A stretch of DNA of 64,000 nucleotides from Osmia lignaria lignaria (GCF_051020975.1 NC_135039.1:11382692-11446691); one strand, 5' to 3'. Shown: positions 25,401-38,990, counted from the first letter of the stretch. Notes: generated by a model from the sequence alone, not told the origin. Made by a program: numbers and translations.

Positions 25401-26204
25401 TCATTCCTTTCGATTAAGGACTCAGATTCATAGATTTCAAGAAATTAGAGGCTGAATATTCATGGTCTCATTATTTAGCCGTGAAAGGGGTGCAAGGATT
25501 GTGTTCAAGAATGCTGGTTCACCCGGAAACGAGGGTGCATACATATTTACGTGAACTGCGTCCGATTTTCCTCGGGTATATTGAGAGCATCGTTTCCGTA
25601 TTTATGAAACCAACGAAGGCAAACATTTGCATACGTATGATCGGCTGCGACAGATGTGAATACCAGAAGGAGTCGTGAAAGAGTTAAAAAAAAAATTGGC
25701 GACTTAAAAAGAACGTCTGGGATATAGATACTGCAAAGTATCGTAAAAAGTCTGACCATAACAGAAGATACTTTCAACCCCCAAAATTGGAAATAAAATT
25801 AAAAATTTTCTGAACGTTAATGACGTGTTCAGCAAGTTTTCCGCATTAAAAAAAATCGCATGAAAGTATTACCGTACGAATTTATTCATTTTCACCCCTT
25901 TGCCTCAAGCGAACCCTTTTTCACCGAAGGATTTCTTTCTGTACATTGATGTTGCACTTAAAAAAAACGAAAGAAAAAACGAATGTCTGAAGAGATCAGA
26001 TCTTCAGCGCACAGACAGCCCTTTCCAATTTCAATTTTCCAGCCTGGTGCACCTGCCACCCCCTGCCAACCCCCTCTCGCACATGTCGCTGCTTAATTAA
26101 ATGGATGCTCGCTGGAGGTTTTACAAACTCTGATCCACGGCAAGGTAGCTTTGACGCGACGTATCATCGACAGGAAAGTAATTAGCGACAGCCCCACATA
26201 GAGC

Positions 26205-26234
26205 CACCCCTTCCCTTCGTGGAAGGGAGGGGTG
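26205..26234. repeat. Short hairpin, 13-14-bp arms
   Basis: CACCCCTTCCCTTC is followed after three bases by GAAGGGAGGGGTG, its reverse complement with one base missing. It is a compact stem-loop in intron 2 with no known role. Confidence 0.75.
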
Positions 26235-26684
26235 ACATTAACCGTGCACACAACGATATTGATTAGCAGCGAACCACTCTTGTTTTTGGACACTTCCCTT
26301 CTGTGTGGTTACCAACTCTTGTTTGTTTTAAGAGGGTGGCAAAACTTTTGATCAGACCTTCCACCTTTGGACACCCTATGGGACCTTCGACCCTGAACAT
26401 CCCCTACAATTCGTCCGATCGATTGGCCTGTAACTACACCGACTGTTTTTTGGTCCACTGAAAATTGTAACAGAGTGTTCAATTTTTCACTGTGTCACCA
26501 GAGTCTCAATGGGGATGGACCAGTAAAGTGTTGCTGTAAATAATATAAGGGATGTTTTTTGTATCAATCCGGGTCCATTGAATTTGAGACGAGTTACGTG
26601 GATTCATGCTTGCCCTCTTTATTGCTATAAATTTCTACTTTTGGAAAATCGATCCGAATCTCGAAGGACGCTTCGAATTATTCT

Positions 26685-26707
26685 CCCCCCCCCCCCCCCC
26701 CCCCCCC
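26685..26707. repeat. Poly-C run (23)
   Basis: Twenty-three consecutive C on plus, so a G23 run in the Ace pre-mRNA. This is the longest G/C homopolymer in the window. Confidence 0.92.
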
Positions 26708-27549
26708 GAAGCTGTCGATCGAATTCACATACATAATTGAAATATCGAATAATATACGACAGACAGGGCGAATATCTATGATACCCAGTGGACAGCTAAC
26801 GAACGGAGAATTAGCGTTTGTAAATTTCCCAAGGGACGATTCACCTTTCCCTCTTGTCAGTAGAACAGGTGTTACAAAATCACTGGAAACGTTTTCCCCA
26901 GCAATATCGTAAAAATTCAACGCGTGTGAAAAAAAAAAAAACGCCCAACTAACACGTTTTTGCAAAATGGATAAGTTCCAAGTGGTCTCGAAATTAAAAA
27001 CAAAGTTGAATATTTTCACCGATGGAAATTAAAGGATTTCTAAATTAATTTTTACGATAAACTCATTTCTATGAGTGTCGGATGATTCGCGTTCAACAAC
27101 TATGTTAAACTTCTAAGTACTTTGCATTCGGGGAATGAAAAAAAGAGGGAACATTATAGTGTTCGGACTATACGGTTGCACGGAAGTTTTCCAACGACTC
27201 TGACGTGCTTCCCGGCCTTCAGAGGCTGCCATTCTTCCTCCAATATTAACAGGGCAGGGATGTTACGGAGTGGGGGAACTTTTATCCGAACTTCCACGCG
27301 AAATTGCCTCGTCCCTGTTTCGATCCCCGATGCGCCGAGGCGGATTTGCTTCGCGAATCTTGTCAATCTTTTTCGTCTCTTTGATGATACAGTTCTCGAT
27401 GATACAGGCGTATCAGAAAACAATAAGAGTCTGGAAATTTTGCCTGTCACTCCCAGACGAATGTATTTCCCTTTCCCAATCTTCAGATTATAATTTAAAA
27501 CTTGCGGAGCCAATAATTCCGTTAGATAGCGCTGTTTTTGTCAGTAACT

Positions 27550-27709
27550 GATGCTAGGGATCCCTAGGAATCGATGCTAGGGATCACTAGGGACAGATAC
27601 TAGGGATTCCTAACGACCAATGCTAGGGATTACTAGGAACCAATGCCAGAAATCACTAGGGATCGATGTTATGGATCACTAGGACCAATACTAGGGATCC
27701 CTGGGACCG
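27550..27709. repeat. 23-bp tandem repeat, about seven copies
   Basis: The unit is GATGCTAGGGATCCCTAGG plus four variable bases. Copies start at 27550, 27573, 27596, 27619, 27642, 27665 and 27687. Each unit has a semi-palindromic core around CTAGGGATCCCTAG. The array lies about 550 bp downstream of exon 2 within intron 2. Confidence 0.9.
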
Positions 27710-28258
27710 AGATGAGGGAATTAGTGACATGAACTTCATCTCTCCTAAAATTTTCACCATTTCCGCGCACTATATTATATTCCGCGGTTGAAGAAAACCT
27801 CTGTCAAAGCGAATAATGTTGTGAGGAACGCCAGGATTCCATGGTTACCGAGTAGCCCGGGAAACTAGAATGTTATGAAAATTCCCGGGTCCAATGTAAT
27901 ACAGCGTGCATGGAATATTCAAGTCCCGTGTCTGACTCCTGTCTTCCATTACCACTGGTTCGCTGGGAACGGTACAAAGTGTGGAGCCGTCTGACTTGGG
28001 CGGTCCGTTACTACTGCAGCCTGCGTCTTATACTACTCATCCGCGGGTGGATGTGTCTTGGCTCGACGTGAGCGGAATATCGACTGTCTTCGGCTCGTTT
28101 CTAAGCCCGATGTGACAAACTGTAACACTTTAGTCACCCGTCCGAACGTTTTTATCTTGGAAATGCGACTGTCGTCGTTTCCAGAGGGCAGAGGAAAAAT
28201 TTGAAACCCTGCTAGAGCCCGAGGGATGAACAAGGACTAATTAATTCTGAGGACTCAC

Positions 28259-28401
28259 CTGAAATGTAATGGCATCCCGCTCGATCTGAGACATGTTCTT
28301 GAAGATGGTGTTGATGATGTTGAGAAACTTGTCGCGTTCCAGGAAGCTCGCTTGGTCCTTCTCGAAGAAGTCGATGAAGTCGTAGAGGATGAAGTAAGTT
28401 C
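28259..28401 (-). CDS. Ace: Ace coding exon 2 (residues 378-425)
   Basis: This internal exon completes codon 378 (Gly) and reads TYFILYDFIDFFEKDQ through IERDAITFQ. It matches the segment after the catalytic glutamate in insect Ace; the Drosophila counterpart begins GTYFLLYDFIDYF. The acceptor is preceded by a pyrimidine-rich run ending TTTGTTCCAG (28402-28403 is the AG), and the donor is CAG|GTGAGT at 28259/28258. The segment forms part of the acyl pocket and the helices next to the active-site gorge. It is isolated by 33.5 kb on one side and 9.7 kb on the other, yet the frame is intact and the family alignment is uninterrupted. Confidence 0.96.
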
Positions 28402-29304
28402 CTGGAACAAACACATTCAACCAGGTTAGAACATGCAATTTTAAACGTTAAGACTTAAAAGGAACAAGAAGGAGCAGCATGGCAAGGATCTTGTGCAGCT
28501 GTAAAACACAAAGTAAACTTAGGCGGCAAAGAACACGATCAATAAATCAAGCGTATCTCTGAAAAAAGATACATTTTATCCCCCCATCGTCTTGCTTCGT
28601 ACCTCTATGCTACTTCTTTTCATCGTTTACGCGCGCAACGCCGGAAGTATGCAAAAACCATACTGAGACGAGGCTGCCTTTCAGATCCCACAGGGTGACT
28701 ATCCCTTAATGCGTATACACGCGCAGAATGAAAGATACCCTGTCGAACCGATACCACTAACATGTCAACCTATTTGCTTTGTAAATATCTCGTCCACAAT
28801 CCGGCTACCCTCGTCTTATAAATGGTACCCACGTCATCCCAGTGAAATATGAATTTCTCCACCGATACTTCAAGCTTGTCCTTTCGTAACTATACGTCTT
28901 TTTCAAATATGTTATTTTTGGGGAAACGAAAACTGGCCTTCGTCTTATCTAAACTAAAAAGTAGTGGCAACAATAGTGCCTTAAGTTTTAAGTCCGTCCG
29001 TCCTTTCAAGATCAACTGACATGTACGTCCTTGGAGGATAATGGACAAAAGGTTTACGTTTGGAAGGAAAAAGTCTCCCTGGAATCAGTCGATAATTCGT
29101 CCTCAGTTTCGGGATACTGCTTCCGGGACTCGCCGCAAACGGAGTGACGGTACGATGTAAAAGAACTCAATTATCCGGCGGGTTCCTCGAGGATATTCGA
29201 GATTCCCCGAGGCTCGAAGGGCTCTCACGACGAGAAGAAGAAACAGGGACAGGGAGAACGGAAATTGAAGGAGACAGAAGCTCGCCGGGGCAAAAGATAT
29301 TGCG

Positions 29305-29329
29305 GGAGGGAGGAGGAGGAGGAGGAGGT
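29305..29329. repeat. GGA-type microsatellite
   Basis: GGGAGG followed by repeated AGG triplets on plus, so CCT repeats in the transcript. It is simple sequence. Confidence 0.85.
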
Positions 29330-29971
29330 GGAAGACCGCCGAGGGTGGAACAAAGTGGTGGGTCGAGGCTAAGTAGAAGCAGCGGGAAGTGGGGGTGGAG
29401 AAAAAAGAAGAGCGTAGGTACGTGAGAAGCAGAGAGATCGAGAGGTTGCCTCGCGGGAACGAGGGGTGACTGGAAACGGGTTAAAAAAAGAAGAAGGGAG
29501 TTGCAAGGTTAGACGAGTCACGCCTCGACACGCTCCTTCCTATCGATTCACTGTTGGCAACTTGTTGGCTGCCCTCTGGTCTCGACAATTTTCACGGGAA
29601 TCTTGCTCCCAGACGGCGGAAGTTGGATCAGCCACCCCTACCCTTCCATTACCCTTCTGTTTTTCCACGTGGCATGTTGACAGGGAGGAGGCTCAAGGAC
29701 GGCCTTAACGCGTTGTTGATGTATCAACCCGTCCGATGTTATTCGGTTACCAATTCGTTCATCTAAGTGAATTTTGTGGGGACTCGTGGAAGGTGCTGTG
29801 CGTGCCTCGCAAGAAGGCACTTGGAAGGAATGCAGGTCCAATTGGTCGTGCCAGAATTTTTTGGCGTGGGTGGTACGAGTCCCACACTGGTATTTCCCCT
29901 CTAATTGGTCGTGCTCCCACTTCAGGGGTGCTGCTCTTGCTATCCCAATTGTCTTCTCTTAAGGCATGCAC

Positions 29972-30045
29972 AGTAGGGACTAAATTCATTGGGAATTGAA
30001 CCCAAGACTTTGCTATGTTACCACTAGCCCACTGTCGTCCCTACT
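29972..30045 (-). repeat. tRNA-like fragment, possible SINE head
   Basis: On minus there is an A-box-like TGGGCTAGTGGTAA and a B-box-like GGGTTCAATTCCC. They are flanked by AGTAGGGAC and GTCCCTACT, a perfect 9-bp inverted pair that resembles an acceptor stem. The two boxes are too close together (no room for an anticodon arm), so this is not a functional tRNA. A tRNA-derived SINE remnant is the most economical reading, but chance cannot be excluded. Confidence 0.4.
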
Positions 30046-30773
30046 ATTACCGCGCCACCCCTAGCATACTTCCACCCCTAGCCTACTGCCACCCCTATCG
30101 TCGTTTCCTCGAGCACTTTCCTTCATTGGAATATGCAACACTGTGGAAGCAGACGTAGCATTTTTATCGGAACACGGGGTCAAAGGTCGTTAAAAGTAGG
30201 AAGGTGATAGGGGAGGAAGTGCGTAAGCACCCCAGCGAGCAAATTGCAAAGCACACTTTTCCTTATTGCGAACCGTCACGATAACGAAGTTCTTTCCATC
30301 GGTAAATACAGACGCGAGATAAGGGAGGGGAGAAGTTTGAAGAGGTAGATTACAAACGGAAGAAGGCAAAGTTCGGAAGCGTCGGTCGATCGAACGGTGA
30401 GATAGGGAAGGGCTTTTCGAAAGCGAAGCGTTCGTGGAAAACCGCAAACAGAGACAGCACGTTGCGAAGTCCTCGCGAAACAGCTTCCGGCTGGTGAAAC
30501 TCAACCCCTCGCGGCTTTCCAGTAGTAACTACTCGCATTGATCAGACATCCCACGCTAGGGACTCAACAGCCAACTGCCGAACCTCCTGCTCTTCTTCTT
30601 GTCTTCTATTCTATCCTGCTGTTGACGTTTAATACACATCTCTTCAAGAACTCCGGAGGGCAAAAAGAAGAAACCTTGGAGAAGAAAATGAAGATGCTCT
30701 TATTCATCGAGGAGGAAAAACGAGAAGAAGAAATCAAAAATGATTCTGCTCGAACATCGTTGTTCCGTTTTGT

Positions 30774-30807
30774 CGTGAAAAATTCGTCGAGCCATGAATT
30801 TTTCACG
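30774..30807. repeat. Perfect 12-bp hairpin, 10-nt loop
   Basis: CGTGAAAAATTC (30774-30785) and GAATTTTTCACG (30796-30807) are exact reverse complements. It is an isolated stem-loop in intron 1. Confidence 0.75.
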
Positions 30808-33708
30808 CGTCTCCCCAACGTGGGAGATACATAAATGAAGAAGAAGCATCGCGAGAGCCCGTCGCATAAATCTTTCCGTCGTTAATGTTGCCCCGTTAGA
30901 CCTTCTTCCTCTCTTTCTCTGTACACCGAGGAAAATAAGAAGCCTCCGTCAGGCAGGGTTCGGGCGTAGGAAAAACAGAAGGAAAAGTTGGAGCAAACTG
31001 TTCGTACAATGCCTGCATGTTATCTCCATCCTGCTGTTACAGTTTTCGCGGAGGAACACGGTGTAACGATGACTATGAATTTATGCTACACGAGTCACAT
31101 AAAGTTACTCCTTAGTGGCACGATTATTAAGTTATCACAGGAGATTTTAATTTGCAATTAGTCGAGTTGTTACTTCGGAACTCGATTAATAATATTACAA
31201 GGTCCTGAAACGAATTACAACTTTAGCCAGCCGAGCGAATGAGCTGTTTAATGCAACCCCTAACCGAAAGGAGTGGTTTCTAATTTATTCCTCGCGAAGA
31301 TTTCTTTTCCGGAGCGATGTTTTCGCGGAAGCGTTCGTAAATCGAGTTCCATTGTTCCCTCGTTTGCTTCTGTAGTGGAATCTTGTTTTTCTAGAGCGTG
31401 GCAAGCCAGCTTTGTATCGAGCATTTCTACAAACGCGATGTCTTCTCTACCTCCATCTCCGAGAGCAAAAAAAAAATATAATTATTCCTTTGTCGTTGAA
31501 CGGTCGAGGAAAACGCGCTGCTATAATGAACAGAACAAGTGTGTCTTTTCGCGAATTCTTTTACTGAGTCTTGTGTCTTTGAAAAGCTATAAAGGAGCGC
31601 AAAAAGATTATGGTCCACTGGACTTATTGTTATATGGGTCATCAATGACCCGTATTGTTAAAATAAATTAAAGGAATTTCTGTCCATCTCTGAAGTTACG
31701 CTAGTGATTTGCAGTACTGTGTGTTCAATCTTCTCGAACACTGAAGTATTTGTAACTAGATCCTTCATGGGGTCAATTTACCACCGGTCTGACACGATAT
31801 TGCAGTTAACATTCAGAAACGTGGCAGGTTACGTTATCGCGTGTCTCGTATCCGCCCTAAACAGCAATATTAATCGCGATCGTGTTCTAAGCCATAAACC
31901 GAATAGTAGTTTCGCTAGTTCCCTCACTTCTGCCTATTCGAGTAGTTTGTCGGCCATCAGAAACTTCCCTAGCAGTGTTACCAACTGCGGCCGAGATCCC
32001 GGCTCTTCACTAGACTCGTCGAAATTGGTCCAAGTTTTCTAAAGCATCGAAACAATCTCTTGATTTTGCTTCCGTTCTCTTTTAACCCCTTCGTTTTCTA
32101 TTATCTGCAATGTTATGGCTTTTGTTGGCAAACTGAACTGTATCGCTCTCGAAGCAGTATAAAAAGGATACAATTCTTTATGTTTCCGCGATATTAAGCG
32201 ACGTTAAGTGGTAGAGTTTTGAAAGGAAACTTGGAAATTTCGTTTGCAGTCCGATGATGGCTCTACGCCGTTTTCCGCGTCGCTGACAGCAGCGCGATTT
32301 CATTTCCGACGACGAAGAACGATGTCTCTGACTGCGAGTCGAGTTGAAGGGTAGATAAATTACCCCGGATAAATTGCTGGAATGGGCTAACGCGTCTGCT
32401 TCGCGTAATAAAGAAATACCTCTTGCTGGAATACAAAAGTGAAATTCTTTGTGGAAAACGAATGTTCAAATTGCAGCTTCAAAGAGGGACATGGTTTACT
32501 ATGTGAGAATAAATCATTTTAGGTCTTTGGGAACAGGGGACTTAAGTGCTGTGGCTGGGTCGGCTATTTTAATGGTATGATCAGCAGCCCAGTGGTTCTC
32601 CAATTTATAGCCATCCCCCTTTACTTTGACTATAGTACCACCAGTTCACTGTTAGCATTAGTTTACATGAAAGGCCGATCAGTCCAGATCAGTACTTGGC
32701 TTGGGGATGGGTCAGTACCTAAGATTGACGCCTTGGTAGTGGCTCATTCCCCTCATCTCAGAAGCCTACTGCCACCTCTGGCTTCATATGCCACCATTTG
32801 CGCACTGTGGTCCGTACCTCAACTCTACTACACCTGCCCCACACCTTCTACCTTAACTGAGTCATTACTAATCATGGTCATCTTCATCTTTATGATGTCA
32901 CCATCAGCCCCCTAGTGTTATCGCCAGTCCACAACGAGTTCTTGTTTCATTATTCGACTCCGAGTGTATACAAACCCGGATTTTACGTTTTATGAACATA
33001 AGAGGAGTACTAAATCCACGGGTCAACTGACGAGAACCGAGGATGGCCGAATTCATCGACGATAACGAGGAAGAACTTTCGGACGCGGAAAGTTCCCTGA
33101 CCATCCCGTGTCCGTGCAGTTCTAATTGACCGAGAAACAGTCGAAGCTTTGTATTACTCACTGCTCGGTCCAGCTGAAATGGAATTGTCGGATCGGCGAT
33201 TCTCGTTCAATGTGAATTCAGCAAACAACCTACTTGTACGCTGGCCGCCATGTTGCTTTACTTAAAACTTCAGCCGGCTGATTAAAGCGATATTGTTCCC
33301 TGGCTTAGCGAGCTGTTTTTCAGCTATAACCAGGAATTTCCTCCTCTTTGGGAAAATTAGAACGTTAATTAAATGAACGGAGAGCGCTAATCCGAACGGA
33401 AAAATAGGAAAAACGGTGTTGCTGATATTGGAGGTAAGATTATCTTCGAACTAACTTGATTCCGACCACAAAGCGAGGAAAAATTTTAATTAACGAAATA
33501 AAAGAAACACATCCCGGCGTGGAAATCCGTTTAATCGAGTTTCAGTTCGACCTCATTGGCGACTGTTTGGTCCATAGAGTGACGCAATGTCGGAGAACAT
33601 AATGTAGATATACAAACGATACGGTCACAAAGTGTTTACATTAATTTGCGCCATTGTGTTACCGGGCACGTATCCGACGAGAGAATGTAATCGTAGGGAT
33701 GCGTTCGA

Positions 33709-33720
33709 GCGCGCGCGCGC
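33709..33720. repeat. GC dinucleotide repeat
   Basis: A short alternating GC tract, a potential Z-DNA former. A similar run lies near 55387-55397. Confidence 0.8.
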
Positions 33721-36539
33721 CCGTTCCACGTTCATCGAAGCGTTATTAGGAAAGTTTTGAGTGGAAGTTGCCGGGATAACCAGAGACATAGGAAACTTAT
33801 CCGACGGAAGGAAACTCGATTCGATGCCGTTTCATTAATCCTCCTTTCCAAATTTCTCGTTTGTCGGGGCTGGAATACTTTGAAACACCGTGTGCCGAAC
33901 GAGATGAGCCAGAGTATTCGATGCATTGCGTCGTAGCCGAGCGGAAGCGACCGCGTTCGAAGCTGTAACGAGATCCAGCGAAGCCGCAGGCCGAATTAAT
34001 TGCGCACAGCTACCGTTCCCGATGTCTGTCCGCCATCTCTTTGCGCCTCGGCTTTAATCGAACCAGCACGGCAACCCGGCAAACACGTTTACGTCATGTT
34101 TACACTTGCCTCGTGAACCTGCATGCATGATTAAACACGTATCTGCCTGGGGGTCACAGACATTAGACCCGCAAACTTCTTTGGCTCTTTCAAAATTCAC
34201 TCATCGATCGAATGACAGACATTGGAACGGTCTGATCGATCGGGACATTCTTTATATGGACTTGGAATGACAGGGTCGTAAGGTCCCTCGGTCTTACTCA
34301 ACGCCGTTCATGGGTGGGGTCGTCACCTGGGTCTTCCATCAATTTCCATGACATAGATAAACAGAATTCGCAACCATACGGCTGTGTATACCGAATACAT
34401 ATTCAATTTCCACTCGTGGACTAAGTGGCAAGCATGGGTGACCATTGGCATAAACAGAGTTTTGCCGCTACCCCAGGTGGACACTTCGGTCCCCTACGTG
34501 GCGAAGCAACTTCCGGCTACTTGTTCACTATTGATTGATGCATATTAATAATATAAATAAATTGTTAAATTTATGGAAGCGGGACTCCGAAATCCAATAA
34601 TAGACTCCTGGAGGTAGGGTTGTCAGCGGACTACTATAGTGGGGTGACAGATAAAATGAACGTTTAGGCATGCGGTCCTAACCTGAGTTCCAGTTCCGTG
34701 GTCCCCGTTTTTCATGAATTTCTATCAATCTGACGAGTTTGCTCAGATCTTAGAGTTCCAATCGCATCCTCGGTGATAGACCACTTGAATCCCAAAGCCT
34801 TCTGTTGCTCCCATTGAAACGGAGCCTCGTTTAATCATGAATTTCTATCGACCTAGCTAACCTGGCGAGTCTTTTAAATCGTTTCTCGTTTCGAATTCTA
34901 AAGGGACCACCTGAAAGCAATTAATCGCCAACGGTACAACGATCCTGGACACTCGATAATTGAAGAGCGGCGAACGCTTCCGGACCCGGACTCCGACTCT
35001 ACCTTCCTTTGTCCTATAATGCAAACGACGAGGAAAAGTGTGCGTATTGTGTAAATGAATAGTGCATGAGATACAATTTGGACCCTTCTTTCCCTGGCGA
35101 ATTGCAATTAACCGCTAGATATGGGTCCCTTGTGACTCGTCCTGAGACAAATAAACAAGGGGCTCCATCGTACCTGAATCCATCAACTTGGTTAAGGAAA
35201 AGGAAAAAAGGAATATGGAGAGAAAAAAGAAAGGGAATACTTTCCTTTTTGTATAGAAAAGAATTCGTATAGTTTAGTTTTTCCTATTCACCGTGCGCGA
35301 GGATATCGTGCAACGGATATTTAAGGAAGCAGCCGATCAGATTGGTCGGTCGAATCGATTCGAGCCGGTTGGACGGCCGTTTAACGAGCTCGATCCACGA
35401 ACCAGTCATGAATCAACATTCGAAGGCCCGTGGAAAATAAAGTTTTCCGACTGATTGGATCTCGCCAGGAAGTTTCCCTCCCACGAATCGCTGCTCAACT
35501 TTAATCTCCCACGGGTGAACGCCTGCCTACCCGTCTGCCTTTTGCTTCGAGGAAAAAAGAATCCTGCGCGTGCCCCATCCGGGAATCCTCGTGATTTACT
35601 ATCTTACGTCGTTCGATTCTGCTGGAGAACAGACGATTTCCGGTAAATCTGTGGAGAATTTTCCATCATTTCAACACTAATCTAGAACGTTCAGCGTTAA
35701 TGAAGTAAAGTCTTCAAAAAATGACAAATTTATAAAACCATCTCAATCATCGTATAGAGCATGACAAATGCAAGAGATTGATGTATAACAACCTATAGTC
35801 ACCGTACAATTTTCCAAGAAAATTAATGAAAAGCGTTTCGTCTCATCGGTTCTGAAAGGAAACATCCATAACATTGCACAAAAACATGGAATAATAATAT
35901 ACAGACAGTTCTAAGTGCAAAAAGGAGTTGCATTTGCTATAATTCAAGCATTTGCAACATAATTCAATGAAAAATTTTTTCAAATCCAAAAAAGGAATAA
36001 AGAGTTAACTGGACGAAATGCTCGACAGAAATCCATTCAACTTGCTTCGAGTACTCTTTCGAAAACGTTTAGATCGCGTTTAGTAGAATATTCAGAGATG
36101 TCATTTTCCCCGGAAGCACGACTCAGCCCGGCGGAAGCAAGCCGTTTGCAAGTTGCAGCTGCGTCTCCTGACCGAGTTCCGTTGTGAACTTCAAGATACC
36201 TGAAGGGACGCGGGAAATGCGGAGAAAGCGAAATATATAATTTAGAACTGCGGCTTACCCTCGTAATCGCAGCCGTCAGAAAGCGTGGGGAGGGTCGAAT
36301 GGCCAGCCCTTCCTACCACGTATTTGGCTCAAGGACGAATCTGTGACTGGAAACTTACGAAAACCATCCCCCTCCCTCATTTCCTCCTCCCCCTCTATGC
36401 TTCGACTTATTTGCCGCGTTAATTGCACTTTATTGTTCCACTGTTTGATAAATGTTGAGCAAACCATGATGGTAAACGTTTTACGCCAGGGTCTGAACGA
36501 GCGATTTCCACAGAATAATTCATAGTGGCTTGCTAAGGG

Positions 36540-36840
36540 ATAAATTATACAATTTTGAAGGAAATTATGTAATTTTACTTCTTTATTTTCTCATATTTCT
36601 CTGGGAGAGTTTATATGTCCCACATTTTCCGAGAAAATTGCGAATTTTTCATACCTCTCTGGGAAATCCTCAAGTTTTCCACAGATTTCTTAAGAAAAAT
36701 TTTAATTTTCTATATTTCCAGGAATGATTTTCCGTGCATTCTCTAAGGAATCTTTTTAATTTGCCACGCATTTCTCAGGGAAAATTTTAATTTCTCATAT
36801 TTTCTATAGAAATTTATAATTTCCATGAATTTTTTTCGCT
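36540..36840. repeat. Degenerate TTTCC/AATTTT-rich array
   Basis: Phrases such as TCCCACATTTTCCGAG, CTCTGGGAAATCC and AATTTTAATTTTC recur at irregular spacing of a few tens of bases. It resembles the arrays at 45, 47, 48 and 50.6 kb, so intron 1 carries a diverged family of pyrimidine-rich short repeats. Confidence 0.6.
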
Positions 36841-37799
36841 ATTAATATTTGACCTTTTCTCCTCTGACAGTTCCGAATTTCATTGGTATCGTTTTCATAG
36901 AAAATGTTAAAAATTCCAATTTCCCGGGGATGGGATGTTTAGAAAGCATGCGGGAAGCGTTAATTCATTACGTCGACGGCATTTCGCGGCTGCCCGGTGG
37001 ACTGACGTGCGTCAGAATCGTTTGCCCGTTTCGACCGTGCTGGAAATTGGGTCAGATATCCTGGTATATAAGTCCTCCTCTTTGTAGCTTTTTATCGGCC
37101 TACCCTTGCACGATACTTATCGACCCTCACCCTCGTCGCGTTTGTTTCGCGATTTTAACTCCACGACAATTTAGATTACAGCCTTCTCCTGCTTTTTTTT
37201 AATTGTGTCCCCACTGGTCTGGCTTGCGTCGAATAAATATTTTAAACGACTCTTTGCTACGTTAAAATGTAGTTTGTATACTTTCTCCTGATTTATTCAT
37301 TTTTTAAACGTTCAAGAACCTGGGGTCACTGGTAACCCTGACCAGATAGGAACGATGTACTTTTTAATAAAAACAGGAGATTTGTTTATCAGCTGAAAAA
37401 GGAGCGACTTAAAAGAAGGATTAATTAAATCTTTTGACTATCGTCCGTTCGATTAACACGAGTGGAATAGATCGAAGTGAATGTCGTCGCGTAACGATGA
37501 AATGAAATTAGTTTTAATCGGTTCTACCTTGTAAAACTGAAGTTTTACACGGTCGGCTATCGTTTTCAGCGAATCGATATTCTATTCTGCCTCTCGTTAT
37601 TCGATTCCATAGCGGGCAATAAACGATTCTAATGATACTGAACGAGTCTCCAATTTCTCCTTTCAAATTTTCCCGCCCTAACCTCTTTTCGACATTTTAT
37701 ATTCATCGAGGAGGAATTTAACATTTCTCCATTCTTCCACCTATCATTTATTGATTGCAAGTATTGAAATTGAAATTTTTCTGTCACTACAACTCTTCT

Positions 37800-37905
37800 G
37801 AGTTGAGTATGTTAAATTCCGGTTAGGTAAGTTAAGTTTGCTAAGTCTAGGTTGGGTTAGAGTTAAGTTGGTTAAGTTTTGGTTAGGTCTCGGTTAATTT
37901 TCTTA
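37800..37905. repeat. GGTTAGGT/GTTAAG-rich patch
   Basis: Repeated GGTTAGG, GTTAAG and CTAGGTTGGG motifs occur. Comparable patches lie near 91-126, 38870-38990, 57690-57910, 59850-60000 and 60880-60990. They are reminiscent of the insect TTAGG telomere unit but irregular, so I treat them as interspersed simple sequence. Confidence 0.55.
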
Positions 37906-38869
37906 CTCACTAATGATCCATCAACCCAGTTCCATCATTAACAAATCCAAAGTTTAATTACTGAGCCATTTTCATTATAATAATTAACATGTTAATTAAA
38001 TACTTATTTTTTCTCTTCTTCTCGGAGGTCAGATTTAAATGATCAAACACCGTTCGCTTAATTTTTTCCACCTTCCATCAATTCCTTTTCCCTTTTTTTT
38101 TTTTTCAATCGAACAGTTTCTCGGTTTTCGCACGGTTCGCTTAATTAACGGTAAAAGTTTCCAACGAAGCCCGAATCGATCCGACATTGACCAATCAAGC
38201 GGATTCAATTGGATAGAAGAACGAAATTGACTTTTCGACGATTCCTTCCTTCCGGCCATTCTATAAATTCGCACCGATCAGCTCGATTACATAATGAACC
38301 GACAATAAATGTAATAACAAGTAACACCAATGGGACCATTTTTACCGTGATCATAACCTCACTGCTGCGCTGTTCGATCAATTGAACAGCCTCGCATTAT
38401 TTTTAACGCTCGCCATCATCCTCCGTGCCCTCTAAAAAAAGATGTAGCAATTTATTATAAAATATAGTACCGCTAATAGTTAGGTTATATTTATGAGCAT
38501 GTAGTTTGATGGTCGCCATCGCTTCAGCTGCGGAACCGTAGGAATCGTTAAATAAACGAGCTAACTAACTTGACCATTCTCCTTTCAGCAGGGATTTATC
38601 GAGATCTTTATGTCGTTAAGCTTTTCACGAGCAGATTTATCACCGGCCACATTAAGCCGTCCCGTAAACAATGGGCTGTGTCTATGAAAGGCTGGTTATA
38701 AGTTATGTTTTATCCTTGTACCGGTTGCCGCGCCATGACTCCGCGTCACGGAAAACGCAAGGGAGAAGGGAAAAATGGTGGGAAACTTCAATCGTAAATC
38801 CTCTGGCTTGGATATATTTCAAAAGCTTGCAAGTGGGTTAAAAGTACAATCAATGTTTTTTAGGTTATG

Positions 38870-38990
38870 TCTAAGGTATCCATCTTGAGTTAAGGTAGGT
38901 TAGTTGGCTGTGAGTTTATGTTAGGTTAAGCTAGGTTAGGTCCATGTTAGGTTGGGTTTAAGTCGAAGCTCGAAGTAGGTTAAGTCCATC
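38870..38990. repeat. Second GGTTAGGT-rich patch
   Basis: GTTAGGTTAAGCTAGGTTAG and variants cluster here. The composition and irregular phase are the same as at 37.8 kb. Confidence 0.55.

Larger units (their letters stand above)
18531..28258 (-). other. Ace: Ace intron 2 (9728 nt)
   Basis: This intron lies between exons 2 and 3. It contains a 41-bp-arm hairpin (21364-21473), a short TIR element (22011-22193), two perfect palindromes (22358-22420), a 30-bp hairpin (26205-26234), a 23-C run and a 23-bp tandem array. No nested coding gene could be supported. Confidence 0.9.

Noticed and set aside
32577..32915. 112-codon plus-strand frame within a region of recurring CTACTGCCACC words
   Set aside because: It consists of degenerate short repeats similar to those near 30045-30105, with no domain and no splice context.
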